From: Methylophaga sp. | Lineage (GTDB): Bacteria > Pseudomonadota > Gammaproteobacteria > Nitrosococcales > Methylophagaceae | Direction: 5' to 3' | NCBI RefSeq assembly: GCF_009711715.1 | Contig: NZ_VENF01000018.1 | Coordinates: 1 to 57,558, forward strand | Length of the DNA: 57,558 nt | Shown here: in pieces, positions 8,563 through 17,748 of the stretch | Layout of the letters: each line of letters begins with the position of its first letter | Numbering within the stretch: the stretch's first letter is position 1 | Translations under genes and position numbers: made by a program | Notes under the pieces: generated by a model | Database searches by the model: none | What the model was told of the DNA's origin: nothing | The model's input: the letters and a program-made list of their open reading frames with translations, nothing else

Positions 8563-10539
8563 TTGAAGCAATTATCAGTATTCACCTCGCTGGGTCAGTG
8601 GTTCCTGAATTGTTCGCGCAAAGTAAAGCGGATTATCAGTATCAGTGTCGATACTTTGGCGGTCATTGTCGCATTATGGTTAGCGTTTTCATTACGTCTT
8701 GGTGAGTTTTATTCTCCTCCTGCACAACAGCTGTGGATCTTTCTGCTGGCACCGGCGATAGCTGTTCCCATCTTTGTAAAATTCGGTCTCTACAGAGCGG
8801 TTATTCGTTATATCGGCATTGATGCCTTGTGGGCAATCAGCCGGGCAGTGCTTCTTTTTACGCTGGTTTTTGCTGTAGTTGTACTGACAGCCGGCGATCT
8901 CGCTGGTCTTGTACCAAGAACGGTTTATGGCATTAATGCCGTTATTGTGATGCTGTTTGTCGGTGGCAGCCGGATGCTTGCACGCTGGCTGTTCACCCAC
9001 AGTCAGCAGCAAAACTGGGCAGGGCTCCAGACAGAACGCTTTGTCCCGCCAGTTTTAATTTATGGTGCCGGTCAGGCCGGCGCGCAATTGGTCGCCATGC
9101 TGAAAATGAGTAATCAGATGCGTCCTGTCGCTTTTATTGATGACGATAAGACCTTAACTCATCAGCAAATCAACGGACTTACCGTTTATCCATTTGAAAA
9201 ACTCATTGGTCTGATTGAGCGTTATCAGGTCAGGGACATTCTGTTAGCTATCCCTTCAGCCACCCGCAGACGGCGTAGCGAAATTCTACAACGTCTGGAA
9301 AAATTCCCGGTTCATGTCCGCACCTTGCCGGACTTAATGGATATTGCTGAAGGTAAAATTGAGGTATCGGATATCCAGGAAGTCGATATCGGTGATTTGC
9401 TGGGTAGAGAGCCTGTAGCTCCGGATCCGGCTTTGCTGCACAGTAACATCACAGACAAGGTAGTCATGGTGACTGGCGCCGGTGGCTCCATTGGCTCTGA
9501 GTTGTGCAGGCAGATTATGCTGCTGGCGCCGAAAGCCCTGGTGCTGTTCGAGATCAGTGAATTCAGTTTGTATCAAATTGAAAAAGAGCTGGAGAAGTTG
9601 AGTTCAACTGTGCCACTGATACCGGTTCTGGGTTCGGTATTGAATCAGAATCGCGTCGAATCAGTCTGTCAGCATTTTCAGGTTCAGACCATTTATCATG
9701 CTGCTGCCTATAAGCATGTGCCGATTGTAGAAAGAAACACCAATGAAGGCATACGAAATAATGTCTTCGGTACTTTGCACTCAGCCCAGGCTGCTATTAA
9801 CTCTGGCGTCGAAACTTTTGTACTGGTCTCAACCGATAAAGCGGTACGGCCAACAAATACCATGGGCGCGACCAAACGGCTGGCGGAATTAGTACTGCAG
9901 GCACTCGCACAGACTCCGGAGTTACATCAAAAAACCCGTTTCACCATGGTTCGTTTTGGCAATGTGCTGGGCTCCTCCGGGTCAGTAGTTCCCCTGTTTC
10001 GTGAACAGATTGCCGCCGGCGGCCCGGTAACCGTCACCGATCCGGACATCATCCGCTATTTTATGACGATACCGGAGGCTGCAGAACTGGTAATACAGGC
10101 CGGTGCTCTGGGACAGGGGGGCGATGTCTTTGTATTGGATATGGGAGAACCGGTAAAGATTCTGGAACTGGCAAGAAGAATGGTCCATTTGAGTGGTTTT
10201 AGTATCAGAGATGAAAGCAACCCTGATGGTGATATCGCAATTGAGTTTACTGGTCTCAGACCCGGCGAGAAGCTCTATGAAGAACTTTTGATTGGCGATA
10301 ACGTTACGGAAACCGCGCATCCTAAAATTATGCGAGCCGAGGAAACGGTGATCCCATGGCAAACCCTGCAACCGACTTTACAAGCCATGTCCCAGGCTAA
10401 TGAAACTGACGATAGTGCCTTGTCACGTAATCTGCTGTTATCGACAATTGATGGTTTCAAGCCACAGTGTGACTTGAATGATTGGTTGCAGAGTGAGTTG
10501 CCTGAGTCTGAAAAATTGAAGGATCACATCAGAGAATAA
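8563..10539 (+). CDS. Membrane-bound UDP-sugar 4,6-dehydratase, WbpM/PglF/CapD type
   Basis: The family converts UDP-GlcNAc to UDP-4-keto-6-deoxy-GlcNAc, the branch point to QuiNAc, FucNAc and bacillosamine-type sugars. The 658-residue product has four predicted membrane helices in the first 140 residues, a first Rossmann-like domain (VLIYGAGQAGAQLV, near 165) and a C-terminal SDR domain with GAGGSIGSE near 304. The catalytic stretch STDKAVRPTNTMGATKR (about 422-438) has Met where most SDR enzymes have Tyr, as in WbpM. The start is TTG at 8563, because no ATG fits the N-terminus. It is the first sugar gene after the tRNAs and likely works with the reductase at 26293 or the aminotransferase at 14914. 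Confidence 0.88.
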   Translation: MKQLSVFTSLGQWFLNCSRKVKRIISISVDTLAVIVALWLAFSLRLGEFYSPPAQQLWIFLLAPAIAVPIFVKFGLYRAVIRYIGIDALWAISRAVLLFTLVFAVVVLTAGDLAGLVPRTVYGINAVIVMLFVGGSRMLARWLFTHSQQQNWAGLQTERFVPPVLIYGAGQAGAQLVAMLKMSNQMRPVAFIDDDKTLTHQQINGLTVYPFEKLIGLIERYQVRDILLAIPSATRRRRSEILQRLEKFPVHVRTLPDLMDIAEGKIEVSDIQEVDIGDLLGREPVAPDPALLHSNITDKVVMVTGAGGSIGSELCRQIMLLAPKALVLFEISEFSLYQIEKELEKLSSTVPLIPVLGSVLNQNRVESVCQHFQVQTIYHAAAYKHVPIVERNTNEGIRNNVFGTLHSAQAAINSGVETFVLVSTDKAVRPTNTMGATKRLAELVLQALAQTPELHQKTRFTMVRFGNVLGSSGSVVPLFREQIAAGGPVTVTDPDIIRYFMTIPEAAELVIQAGALGQGGDVFVLDMGEPVKILELARRMVHLSGFSIRDESNPDGDIAIEFTGLRPGEKLYEELLIGDNVTETAHPKIMRAEETVIPWQTLQPTLQAMSQANETDDSALSRNLLLSTIDGFKPQCDLNDWLQSELPESEKLKDHIRE

Positions 10540-10548
10540 CCAAACAAT

Positions 10549-10615
10549 GTCATGTCGAGCGGTAGCGAAGTATCTCAGGCTAAAAAGATCCTTCGACAAG
10601 CTCAGGATGACAAAG
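10549..10615. repeat. Composite palindromic repeat B-A
   Basis: TGTCATGTCGAGCGGTAGCG starts at 10549 (family B variant), followed at about 10586-10615 by CTTCGACAAGCTCAGGATGA (family A). This is the inverted form of the composite unit found twice at 14038-14200. It occupies the space between the dehydratase gene and the glmS promoter. Confidence 0.7.
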
Positions 10616-10742
10616 TAAATAGTCCCGGAACATCAGCAAAATAGTCTTAGAATGATGACCCAAATGAAGCCTGTTAACTGAAAACTTATATCAAACGGAC
10701 TTATTCCAGAACCATTTCAAATATAAAGAAAGCGTTGTTCTG

Positions 10743-10748
10743 TATAAT
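10743..10748 (+). promoter_or_regulatory. Probable -10 box of the glmS promoter
   Basis: A perfect TATAAT is preceded directly by TG and lies 32 bases before the GTG start of glmS. No convincing -35 hexamer is seen at 16-18 bases. The box is downstream of the 10549-10615 repeat, so glmS may have its own transcript. Confidence 0.4.
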
Positions 10749-10779
10749 GCAATTTTGAACGAACAAGGGATTATTTAAC

Positions 10780-12723
10780 GTGTGTGGAATCGTCGGAGGT
10801 ATTGCTGAGCGTAACGTGACCCCCATTCTTATGGAAGGTCTCAGAAGGCTTGAATACCGAGGTTACGACTCATCCGGCATGGCGTTGCTGGACTCAGAAA
10901 GTCAGCTTCAACGAGTCCGTGCCATTGGCAAAATCAGGCAACTGGAAAATAAAATTGATGCGCTTGATGCCCCATTCTCCGGCCAATTGGGCATCGCCCA
11001 TACCCGCTGGGCTACCCATGGTATTCCCTCAGAAAATAATGCTCATCCACACATCTGCAATAACAAAGTGGCTGTGGTGCATAATGGCATCATCGAAAAC
11101 TATCAGAGCTTGAAAGCCCGTCAGCTTGCTGCCGGTTACCGTTTTACCTCTGAAACGGATACCGAAGTGGTCGCGCATGAAATCTTTGATCAATTGAAAG
11201 ATACTGATGATTTGTTAAAAGCTGTGATGGCTTCGCTGAAATCATTTGAGGGGGCCTACGCTCTCGGCGTCATGTCTACTAGCGATCCTGACACACTGGT
11301 CGCAGCCAGAAAAGGCAGCCCCTTGGTGATTGGTATCGGTATCGGCGAACACTTTATTGCTTCCGATGTCTCAGCATTACTCCCTGTCACACAGAACTTT
11401 ATCTTTATGGAAGACGGTGATGTTGCCCGCCTGACTCGCGATAAAGTGGAAATTTTCAATGTTCATTCAGGTGAGCGGGTAGACCGACCCGTCAAGCATT
11501 CCAACCTGAACCTCACTTCGGTTGAACTTGGCGCGCATCGGCATTACATGCACAAGGAAATCTTTGAGCAGCCACAGGCCGTTATTGATACCCTGGAAGG
11601 GCGTATGACCCAGGACCAGATCCTGGTATCGAGCTTCGGCCATAATGCAGAAACCGTTTTTGCCAGTGTCAATCGCATCCATATTATTGCCTGCGGTACC
11701 AGTTATCATGCCGGCATGGTGGCCAAATACTGGGCTGAAGATATTATCGGCATGCCCTGCCAGGTTGAAGTGGCCAGTGAATTCCGTTATCGAAATCCGG
11801 TCATTGAAAATCACACCCTGTTTGTCACCATCAGTCAGTCCGGTGAAACCGCGGATACCCTGGCTGCACTGCAGCAAATCAATGCCCTGCGTCAGAACAA
11901 AACAACGGCTTTACGGCGGCGCGCCAATGATGATCCCAAAGCGCATCTCAATAAACCTGATCTTGCCGAAGCAGAAGCAGAGGCTTTGAATATCCCTACG
12001 CTGAGTATCTGCAATGTGGCGGAAAGCAGTCTGACCCGCGAAGCGGATCTGGTTTTTCTGACCCACGCCGGCCCTGAAATCGGCGTCGCTTCAACCAAGG
12101 CTTTCACCACACAACTGGTTGCTCTGGCTTTATTGCTTACCAGTATTGGTAAAGTTCAGAACCGCCTGGATGAAGGTCGCGAAGCCCTGATTGCCGGCGG
12201 TCTGCAGAAATTGCCTAACCTCATCACGATGGCGCTTGGACACGAAGAAGAAATCCGCCAGATTTCAGAAGACTTTGCTGACAAGCAACATGCTCTGTTT
12301 TTAGGTCGTGGCACCATGTATCCGATTGCGCTGGAAGGTGCACTCAAGCTTAAAGAAATTAGTTACATCCATGCCGAGGCCTACCCGGCAGGTGAACTTA
12401 AACATGGTCCACTGGCATTGATTGATGAAATGATGCCGGTGATTGCCATCGCTCCGCTCGACGATCTGCTCGAGAAACTTAAATCCAACCTGCAGGAAGT
12501 CAAAGCTCGCGGTGGTCAGATGATTGTGTTTGAAGATGAACGCAGTGATATAAGCTCTGAAACCAGCTTCAAAGTCGTCAAAGCCACGACCAACGTCGGC
12601 CGTATTACAGCACCTATTACCTACAATATACTGCTGCAGCTGTTGAGTTACCACGTGGCACTGATTAAAGGCACCGATGTCGATCAGCCGCGTAATCTTG
12701 CCAAGTCTGTGACGGTGGAGTAG
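10780..12723 (+). CDS. glmS: Glutamine-fructose-6-phosphate aminotransferase (isomerizing)
   Basis: GlmS makes glucosamine-6-phosphate, the entry to UDP-GlcNAc. It starts at a GTG giving MCGIVGG, in which Cys2 is the glutaminase nucleophile. The N-terminal amidotransferase domain covers about residues 1-225, and two SIS sugar-isomerase domains follow. The C-terminus DQPRNLAKSVTVE is the family signature. The protein is 647 residues instead of about 609. The extra length is an insert at about residues 370-400 (ALRQNKTTALRRRAND onward to AEAEALN), inside the first SIS domain just after SQSGETADTLAAL. The insert is rich in charged residues and Ala and does not match the palindromic repeats. It supplies the precursor for the 4-keto-6-deoxy sugars of this locus. 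Confidence 0.95.
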   Translation: MCGIVGGIAERNVTPILMEGLRRLEYRGYDSSGMALLDSESQLQRVRAIGKIRQLENKIDALDAPFSGQLGIAHTRWATHGIPSENNAHPHICNNKVAVVHNGIIENYQSLKARQLAAGYRFTSETDTEVVAHEIFDQLKDTDDLLKAVMASLKSFEGAYALGVMSTSDPDTLVAARKGSPLVIGIGIGEHFIASDVSALLPVTQNFIFMEDGDVARLTRDKVEIFNVHSGERVDRPVKHSNLNLTSVELGAHRHYMHKEIFEQPQAVIDTLEGRMTQDQILVSSFGHNAETVFASVNRIHIIACGTSYHAGMVAKYWAEDIIGMPCQVEVASEFRYRNPVIENHTLFVTISQSGETADTLAALQQINALRQNKTTALRRRANDDPKAHLNKPDLAEAEAEALNIPTLSICNVAESSLTREADLVFLTHAGPEIGVASTKAFTTQLVALALLLTSIGKVQNRLDEGREALIAGGLQKLPNLITMALGHEEEIRQISEDFADKQHALFLGRGTMYPIALEGALKLKEISYIHAEAYPAGELKHGPLALIDEMMPVIAIAPLDDLLEKLKSNLQEVKARGGQMIVFEDERSDISSETSFKVVKATTNVGRITAPITYNILLQLLSYHVALIKGTDVDQPRNLAKSVTVE

Positions 12724-12802
12724 TTAAACTTTTGCATTGCTGTCATATCATTGAAACCTTAATTTTCAACACTAAAAACAATAAAACAATAAAGAGTCTG
12801 AA

Positions 12803-13996
12803 ATGAAGATTGCTGTTGCCGGGACCGGTTATGTCGGTCTGTCCCTTGCTGTTTTGCTCGCTCAGCATCACGAGGTTGTAGCTCTGGATATTATTGAAGA
12901 TAAGGTGAAATTGCTTAATGACAAGCTTTCGCCCATCGAAGATAAAGAAATTCAGGACTTTCTGGATAATAAGCCATTAAATTTCACTGCTACGCTCGAC
13001 AAGCAACAAGCCTACGCTGACGCTGATTTTGTCATCATTGCTACACCTACCGATTACGATCCTGACACCAACTATTTCAACACCAAAAGCGTAGAAGCGG
13101 TGATTGAAGATGTGATGGCGATTAATCCAAACGCTGTCATGGTGATTAAATCCACTGTGCCAGTCGGCTATACCGAGTCCGTAAAAAGAAAATATCAAAA
13201 CAGCCTGATTGTGAGCGAAGCGAAGCAACCGAATATCCTCTTTTCACCCGAGTTCTTGAGAGAGGGTAGAGCCCTTCATGATAATCTCTACCCTTCCAGA
13301 ATCGTCGTCGGTGAACGTAGCGAGCGAGCTGAGACGTTTGCAGCCTTACTGATTCAAGGTGCCAGCAAACAGGATATTCCTGTCCTTTTCACTGACAGCA
13401 CTGAAGCGGAAGCCATCAAGCTTTTTTCAAATACCTACCTGGCCATGCGTGTGGCGTATTTCAATGAACTCGATACCTATGCAGAGACTCATGGGCTGGA
13501 TACACGCCAGATTATAGAAGGTGTCGGCCTGGATCCCAGAATTGGCAATCATTACAACAACCCGTCTTTCGGCTATGGTGGCTATTGTCTGCCCAAAGAC
13601 ACCCGCCAGTTATTGGCTAATTATGAAGACGTACCCAATAACCTGATCAAAGCCATTGTTGATGCCAATACGACGCGTAAAGATTTTATTGCCGAATCCA
13701 TTATCAAACGTAATCCGAAAGTGGTCGGTATCTACCGCCTGGTAATGAAAGCAGGTTCAGATAATTTTCGCGCTTCCGCCATTCAGGGCGTGATGAAACG
13801 CATTAAAGCCAAAGGCATTGAGGTTGTTGTTTACGAACCCGTGCTTGAAGAAGACACTTTTTTCCGTTCAGTAGTCATAAAAGACCTGGAAGAATTCAAA
13901 CAAAAAGCCGATGTTGTACTGGCCAACAGGCTGACCGACGATATCATGGACATTCGGGATAAAGTCTACACCAGAGATTTGTTCGGTCAGGATTAG
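12803..13996 (+). CDS. ugd: UDP-glucose/UDP-hexose 6-dehydrogenase
   Basis: This enzyme oxidises C6 of a UDP-sugar twice with NAD, normally giving UDP-glucuronic acid for acidic polysaccharides. The 397-residue product begins with the NAD-binding [19 protein letters not shown]. It contains [11 protein letters not shown] and STVPVGYT, and places the catalytic cysteine at C262 in [16 protein letters not shown]. The length and the short C-terminus match the E. coli Ugd type. UDP-glucose is the usual substrate, but UDP-GlcNAc or UDP-ManNAc dehydrogenases share the same motifs. It is followed by a repeat-rich region, so it is probably the last gene of its transcript. Confidence 0.9.
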   Translation: MKIAVAGTGYVGLSLAVLLAQHHEVVALDIIEDKVKLLNDKLSPIEDKEIQDFLDNKPLNFTATLDKQQAYADADFVIIATPTDYDPDTNYFNTKSVEAVIEDVMAINPNAVMVIKSTVPVGYTESVKRKYQNSLIVSEAKQPNILFSPEFLREGRALHDNLYPSRIVVGERSERAETFAALLIQGASKQDIPVLFTDSTEAEAIKLFSNTYLAMRVAYFNELDTYAETHGLDTRQIIEGVGLDPRIGNHYNNPSFGYGGYCLPKDTRQLLANYEDVPNNLIKAIVDANTTRKDFIAESIIKRNPKVVGIYRLVMKAGSDNFRASAIQGVMKRIKAKGIEVVVYEPVLEEDTFFRSVVIKDLEEFKQKADVVLANRLTDDIMDIRDKVYTRDLFGQD

Positions 13997-14037
13997 GTTT
14001 ATAGCCTGTAATGAAAAAAATGTCGTCTCTTTTACCA

Positions 14038-14253
14038 GTCATCCTGAGCCTGCCGAAGGATCCCTCCGGCTTCGAGATACCTCGCTCCCGCTCGGCATGG
14101 AAGAGTGAGATAACAAGAGCTTTACTTTTCTCCCTTTTCATCCTGAGCCTGTCGAAGGATCTTTCCGGGCTTGAGATACCTCGCTCCCACTCGGCATGAC
14201 AAAAGCGTATCAACAAAGTAGAGGCCTATCATCCTGAGCTTACCGAAGGATCT
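14038..14253. repeat. Tandem composite palindromic repeats (A-B', A-B', A)
   Basis: Two full composite units stand at 14038-14100 and 14138-14200, and a lone family A copy is at 14229-14253. Each unit begins with TCATCCTGAGCCTG(T/C)CGAAG and ends with GATACCTCGCTCCC(G/A)CTCGG followed by CATG. The unit ends (GTCAT and ATGAC) are inverted, so each unit can fold back on itself. The cluster fills most of the gap after ugd and carries no gene. Confidence 0.75.
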
Positions 14254-14292
14254 CCATCCAAACAAAAAACAATAAACCACGATTCAGTCACA

Positions 14293-14313
14293 AAACAGGA
14301 ATATATCCTGTTT
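14293..14313. promoter_or_regulatory. Perfect 21-bp palindrome upstream of the EPS regulator
   Basis: AAACAGGA (14293-14300) and TCCTGTTT (14306-14313) are a perfect inverted repeat around ATATA. It is 230 bases before the regulator gene. It lacks a following T tract, so an operator is more likely than a terminator. No regulator can be assigned from sequence alone. Confidence 0.45.
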
Positions 14314-14346
14314 CCCGCTTTCAGAAAAATTGCTAATTTAAACAAT

Positions 14347-14429
14347 GGCATGGATGCCACCAGTAACAATACAAAAGCCACTTCCAGGGAGGGTGGGGCG
14401 ATTGTGTTGTTAGGCATCTATGCCACCAG
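14347..14429. repeat. Pair of 17-bp direct repeats with internal dyad symmetry
   Basis: GGCATGGATGCCACCAG (14347-14363) and GGCATCTATGCCACCAG (14413-14429) differ at only two central bases and are 66 bases apart. Each contains the palindrome GGCAT-NN-ATGCC. Together with the 14293 palindrome they make the roughly 300-base gene-free stretch before the regulator a plausible control region. No protein-coding gene was recognised here on either strand. Confidence 0.45.
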
Positions 14430-14483
14430 CTCTCCAAAGCAGCCCAAAATCCCAACCATTGCAGAATTAATATCCTCAAAACG

Positions 14484-14527
14484 TTTACTTTTGCGTGACC
14501 TTTGCATACAGTGTTCATTTATTGAAC
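14484..14527 (+). promoter_or_regulatory. Possible promoter and operator of the EPS regulator gene
   Basis: TTTACT (14484-14489) and TACAGT (14507-14512) are 17 bases apart, a weak sigma-70-type pair. GTTCA (14513-14517) and TGAAC (14523-14527) form an inverted repeat just after it, 17 bases before the start codon, where an autoregulatory operator could lie. Both hexamers are poor matches, so this is tentative. Confidence 0.3.
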
Positions 14528-14543
14528 GCATGATGGCAACTGA

Positions 14544-14933
14544 ATGCTCACAGATGAATACCGATACAAAATATTCAAACTGGTAGAGGCCAACCCGGCG
14601 ATCAGTCAGCGTCAGATCGCCCGTGAATTAGGCATTAGTCTGGGTAAAACAAATTACTGTCTAAAGGCACTGATAGAAAAAGGCCTGCTTAAAGCAGGTA
14701 ACTTTCGAAACAGCAAAAACAAACTAGCTTATGCTTATAAGCTGACACCCAAGGGTATTGAAGAAAAGACCAGCGTTACAGTCAGATTCTTAAAAAAGAA
14801 AATCAAAGAATATGAGCTACTACAGAAAGAAATCGATGAATTACGCAAAGAGTCGATTAATACTGCCCAGCTTACAGAGTTGAATAAAGGCCCGGTTTCC
14901 AGGGAACATCAGGATGAAACAAATAAAAAGTAA
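14544..14933 (+). CDS. MarR-type EPS-associated transcriptional regulator
   Basis: The 129-residue product has an N-terminal winged helix (about residues 4-70): [20 protein letters not shown] is followed by [26 protein letters not shown] basic C-terminal helix rich in Lys and Glu (about 78-110) follows and may form a coiled coil. This layout is that of the EPS-associated MarR-family regulators found at the head of exopolysaccharide loci. It is the first gene of a plus-strand operon and overlaps the next gene by 20 bases, so it very likely controls the polysaccharide genes downstream. The target site and signal are not known; the palindromes upstream are candidates. Confidence 0.82.
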   Translation: MLTDEYRYKIFKLVEANPAISQRQIARELGISLGKTNYCLKALIEKGLLKAGNFRNSKNKLAYAYKLTPKGIEEKTSVTVRFLKKKIKEYELLQKEIDELRKESINTAQLTELNKGPVSREHQDETNKK

Positions 14934-16089
14934 GGCCGATCTTGCCATTAATGGCGCCCCCCCGGCTTTCGCTGAAAAGCTGCATGTCGGACGGCCGAAC
15001 ATTGGCGACAAAGCCGAGTTTCTGAAATATGTGGATCAGATTTTTGATAGCAAATGGCTCAGCAATAACGGCCCCTTAGTCCAGCAACTGGAAAATAAAA
15101 TTGCCAACATCCACGATGTTAAACACTGCATAGCAATGTGCAATGGCACCGTGGCACTTGAAATTGCCATCAGGGCGCTGGAACTGGCCGGGGAAGTGAT
15201 TCTGCCTTCCTACACTTTCATTGCTACCGCCCACGCCTTGCACTGGCAGGAAATTACGCCGGTATTTGCTGATATTGATCCTGACACACATTGCCTTGAC
15301 CCCGAATCGGTCAAAAAAATGATAACGCCAAAAACGACCGGCATTATTGGTGTGCACCTTTGGGGGCATGCCGCACCGGTCAATGAACTCCAGCAAATTG
15401 CCGATGAGCATAATCTCAAACTCATGTTTGACGCCGCTCATGCTTTTGGCTGCTCATACCAAGGCCGGATGATCGGTAATTTTGGTGAAGCCGAAGTGCT
15501 GAGTTTCCATGCTACCAAGCTGTTCAATACCTTTGAGGGCGGCGCAGTGCTGACCAACAATGGCGAACTAGCAGAAAAAATGAGGCTAATGCGGAATTTC
15601 GGTTTTGGCGGTGTGGACAATGTGATTTACCCTGGCACCAATGGCAAGATGGTTGAAATAGCTGCAGCCATGGGTCTGGTAAATCTGGACAAGCTTGAGA
15701 GCGTTATCCAGCACAATGAAAAAAATTACAGAGCTTATCAGAAAGGGCTTGATGGGTTACCGGGCATAAATCTGTTTTTGTTTGATGAGGCTGAAAAGAA
15801 CAACTTTCAATATGTCGTCATTGAAGTTGGTGAGAACTGTCCAATCAGACGTGATGATCTGGTTGAAATGTTACATGCCGAAAATGTACTTGCCAGGAAA
15901 TATTTCTGGCCGGGTTGTCACAAAATGCTGCCCTATCGAGAACTTTATCCACATGCGGGGCTGTTACTCTCTAATACTCAAACAGTCGCTGACAACGTTA
16001 TTGTATTACCAACTGGAAAAGCCGTTTCAGAACAAGACGTCGACCTCATCTGCCATATCGTCTGTAAGCATATTGAGACAGCTTTATGA
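14914..16089 (+). CDS. DegT/DnrJ/EryC1/StrS-family sugar aminotransferase
   Basis: This is a PLP enzyme that transfers an amino group to a nucleotide-linked keto-sugar, usually at C3 or C4. The 391-residue product has the family core. The PLP lysine is K202 in [16 protein letters not shown], and the phosphate-binding [15 protein letters not shown] lies near residue 70. [10 protein letters not shown] carries the Asp that contacts the pyridine nitrogen. The [13 protein letters not shown] pattern resembles VioA-type enzymes that act on dTDP-4-keto-6-deoxyglucose. In this window that substrate could come from RfbB; a UDP-4-keto-6-deoxy-GlcNAc made by the 8563 dehydratase is the alternative. It overlaps both neighbours and sits three genes before a PglD-like acyltransferase, so the likely product is an N-acylated 4-amino-4,6-dideoxy sugar. 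Confidence 0.88.
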   Translation: MKQIKSKADLAINGAPPAFAEKLHVGRPNIGDKAEFLKYVDQIFDSKWLSNNGPLVQQLENKIANIHDVKHCIAMCNGTVALEIAIRALELAGEVILPSYTFIATAHALHWQEITPVFADIDPDTHCLDPESVKKMITPKTTGIIGVHLWGHAAPVNELQQIADEHNLKLMFDAAHAFGCSYQGRMIGNFGEAEVLSFHATKLFNTFEGGAVLTNNGELAEKMRLMRNFGFGGVDNVIYPGTNGKMVEIAAAMGLVNLDKLESVIQHNEKNYRAYQKGLDGLPGINLFLFDEAEKNNFQYVVIEVGENCPIRRDDLVEMLHAENVLARKYFWPGCHKMLPYRELYPHAGLLLSNTQTVADNVIVLPTGKAVSEQDVDLICHIVCKHIETAL

Positions 16090-16775
16090 AAGTAGGCATC
16101 ATGCAGCCTTATTTTTTTCCGTATATCGGTTATTTTCAGCTGATTCATGCTGTGGATTCATTCGTGATCTATGATGACGTGAATTTCATAAAGGGCGGGT
16201 GGATTAATCGTAATTTCATTCTGTCAAATGGGGAAAAAACACGTATCACCTTACAATTACTGGGCGCAAGCCCCAACCTGCTCATTAAGCAGATTCAGAT
16301 TGGTAATAATTGTCAGAAGCTGCTTAAAACGATCAGGCAAAGTTACGCAAAGGCACCTTATTTTCAAGATGTAATTGAGTTAATTGAGAAGATACTAAGC
16401 TCAAAAGAAACTAATCTGGCTAGCTTTCTGGATTATGGTCTCAGACAAATCTGTAATTATCTAGGCTTAGACAGAGAGTGGTACATTTCCTCGAACCTGA
16501 GGAAAGACGTTCAACTAAAAGGTCAGCAAAAAGTATTAGCTGTTTGTAATGAACTCGGCACCACACAATATATCAATATGCCTGGCGGCAAAGAATTATA
16601 TGACCATGCCAGTTTTACAGAGCAAGATATCCAGCTATCTTTTATCGAGCCACGCATTACGTCATATGAACAAAACATCAACGAGTTTATTCCCTCCCTA
16701 TCTATTATTGATGTAATGATGTTCAACAGCCAACTACAATGCCAGCAGATGGTTAAGGAATATGAAATTGTCTGA
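16086..16775 (+). CDS. WbqC-like family protein
   Basis: The 229-residue product begins [20 protein letters not shown] and continues YDDVNFIKGGWINRN, the family hallmark of WbqC proteins. Members occur in O-antigen and exopolysaccharide loci, often beside aminotransferases and acyltransferases. Their biochemical role is not settled, though involvement in amino-sugar modification has been suggested by context. The start overlaps the aminotransferase stop (ATGA), and the end overlaps the sulfotransferase start by 14 bases, so it is translated as part of this tight module. No signal peptide or membrane segment is visible. Confidence 0.85.
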   Translation: MKVGIMQPYFFPYIGYFQLIHAVDSFVIYDDVNFIKGGWINRNFILSNGEKTRITLQLLGASPNLLIKQIQIGNNCQKLLKTIRQSYAKAPYFQDVIELIEKILSSKETNLASFLDYGLRQICNYLGLDREWYISSNLRKDVQLKGQQKVLAVCNELGTTQYINMPGGKELYDHASFTEQDIQLSFIEPRITSYEQNINEFIPSLSIIDVMMFNSQLQCQQMVKEYEIV

Positions 16776-17748
16776 ACATCGAACCCCACAATTTCGCAGA
16801 AATATCCTGCTAGAAGAGCTTCTGACAGAGCTTAACGCGGATTTAGAGTTAAGTGAAGAAAAGCTAATCAGTTCAAACCTCAATCAAGAAATGCCATTCC
16901 CACTGATTTTAGTTATGGGACCATTACGAAGCGGAACGACTTTATTTACTCAATGGCTGGCCAACACTGACCTTGTTGCTTACCCGACCAATTTATTGTC
17001 ACGTTTTTATCAGGCACCCATTTTAGGTTCCAAGATTCAGTTGTTGCTCACTGACCCACGCTTTAACTTTCGTGATGAACTCGGTGAGTTTGCTCAGCAA
17101 GCGGAATATCGATCTGAGAATGGTAAAACCAAAGGGGTGCTGGCGCCGAACGAGTTTTGGTATTTCTGGCGGCGATTTTTGTCGGAACCCCAGCGGGATA
17201 TCTGGTCTGATGAAGAACTAAAGCAGAGTATGGACATTGCTACCATGCGTGCTGAGTTGATTGGCATGATGAATGTTTTCCAGCAGCCGTTTGCTACAAA
17301 AGGCATGCTCTTCAACTATAACATTCCATTTCTCAACAGCATTCTTGAAAAAGTGGTTTTTGTTCAGATAAAGCGAGACCCGGTGAGCAATGTAGCTTCA
17401 GTATTAGATGCCCGTAAACGACAACTGGGTAGCGAATCTCAATGGTATTCCTTTCAAATCCCTGAATATGAAGCCCTGAAAGATTTAGATCCAATTACGC
17501 AAGTGAGTGGTCAAATCCATCATATTAATAACGCTGTCGACAACGGTATTTCATCTGTTGATGAGAGCAGAAAATTGGTCGTTCAATACGAAGAATTTTG
17601 CGAGAACCCTAAATATTTTTTTGATGCGTTAGCCGCAAAGCTTGGATTGAATAACCCTAAATATAATGGGCCCTCAAAATTCGAGTTAAGTAGAACCAAT
17701 ATTCTGAATGCAGAGCAAATCTCAGCTGCTTTGAAATCATTTAAATGA
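16762..17748 (+). CDS. Sulfotransferase family protein
   Basis: The 328-residue product has a PAPS-binding 5'-phosphosulfate loop, PLILVMGPLRSGTTLFTQWL (about residues 46-65). A second PAPS segment, FVQIKRDPVSNVASVLDARK, has the Arg and Ser that contact the 3'-phosphate. It should transfer sulfate from PAPS to a hydroxyl or amino group of a sugar intermediate in the cytoplasm. Its place between the WbqC gene and the acyltransferase gene, with overlaps on both sides, suggests that the amino-sugar unit built here is its acceptor. The acceptor itself cannot be read from the sequence. It differs from the two longer sulfotransferases at 41027-44112, which use the FLHIPK type of loop. Confidence 0.82.
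   Translation: MKLSEHRTPQFRRNILLEELLTELNADLELSEEKLISSNLNQEMPFPLILVMGPLRSGTTLFTQWLANTDLVAYPTNLLSRFYQAPILGSKIQLLLTDPRFNFRDELGEFAQQAEYRSENGKTKGVLAPNEFWYFWRRFLSEPQRDIWSDEELKQSMDIATMRAELIGMMNVFQQPFATKGMLFNYNIPFLNSILEKVVFVQIKRDPVSNVASVLDARKRQLGSESQWYSFQIPEYEALKDLDPITQVSGQIHHINNAVDNGISSVDESRKLVVQYEEFCENPKYFFDALAAKLGLNNPKYNGPSKFELSRTNILNAEQISAALKSFK

Noticed and set aside
14254..14540. Small membrane-protein gene on the minus strand before the EPS regulator
   Set aside because: Short open frames with hydrophobic stretches exist on the minus strand, but they are broken, lack ribosome sites and repeat the same residues because of the 17-bp direct repeats.
14260..14540. JUMPStart/ops element for RfaH
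   Set aside because: The GGCGGTAGCGT core was looked for upstream of the polysaccharide genes and not found by eye.
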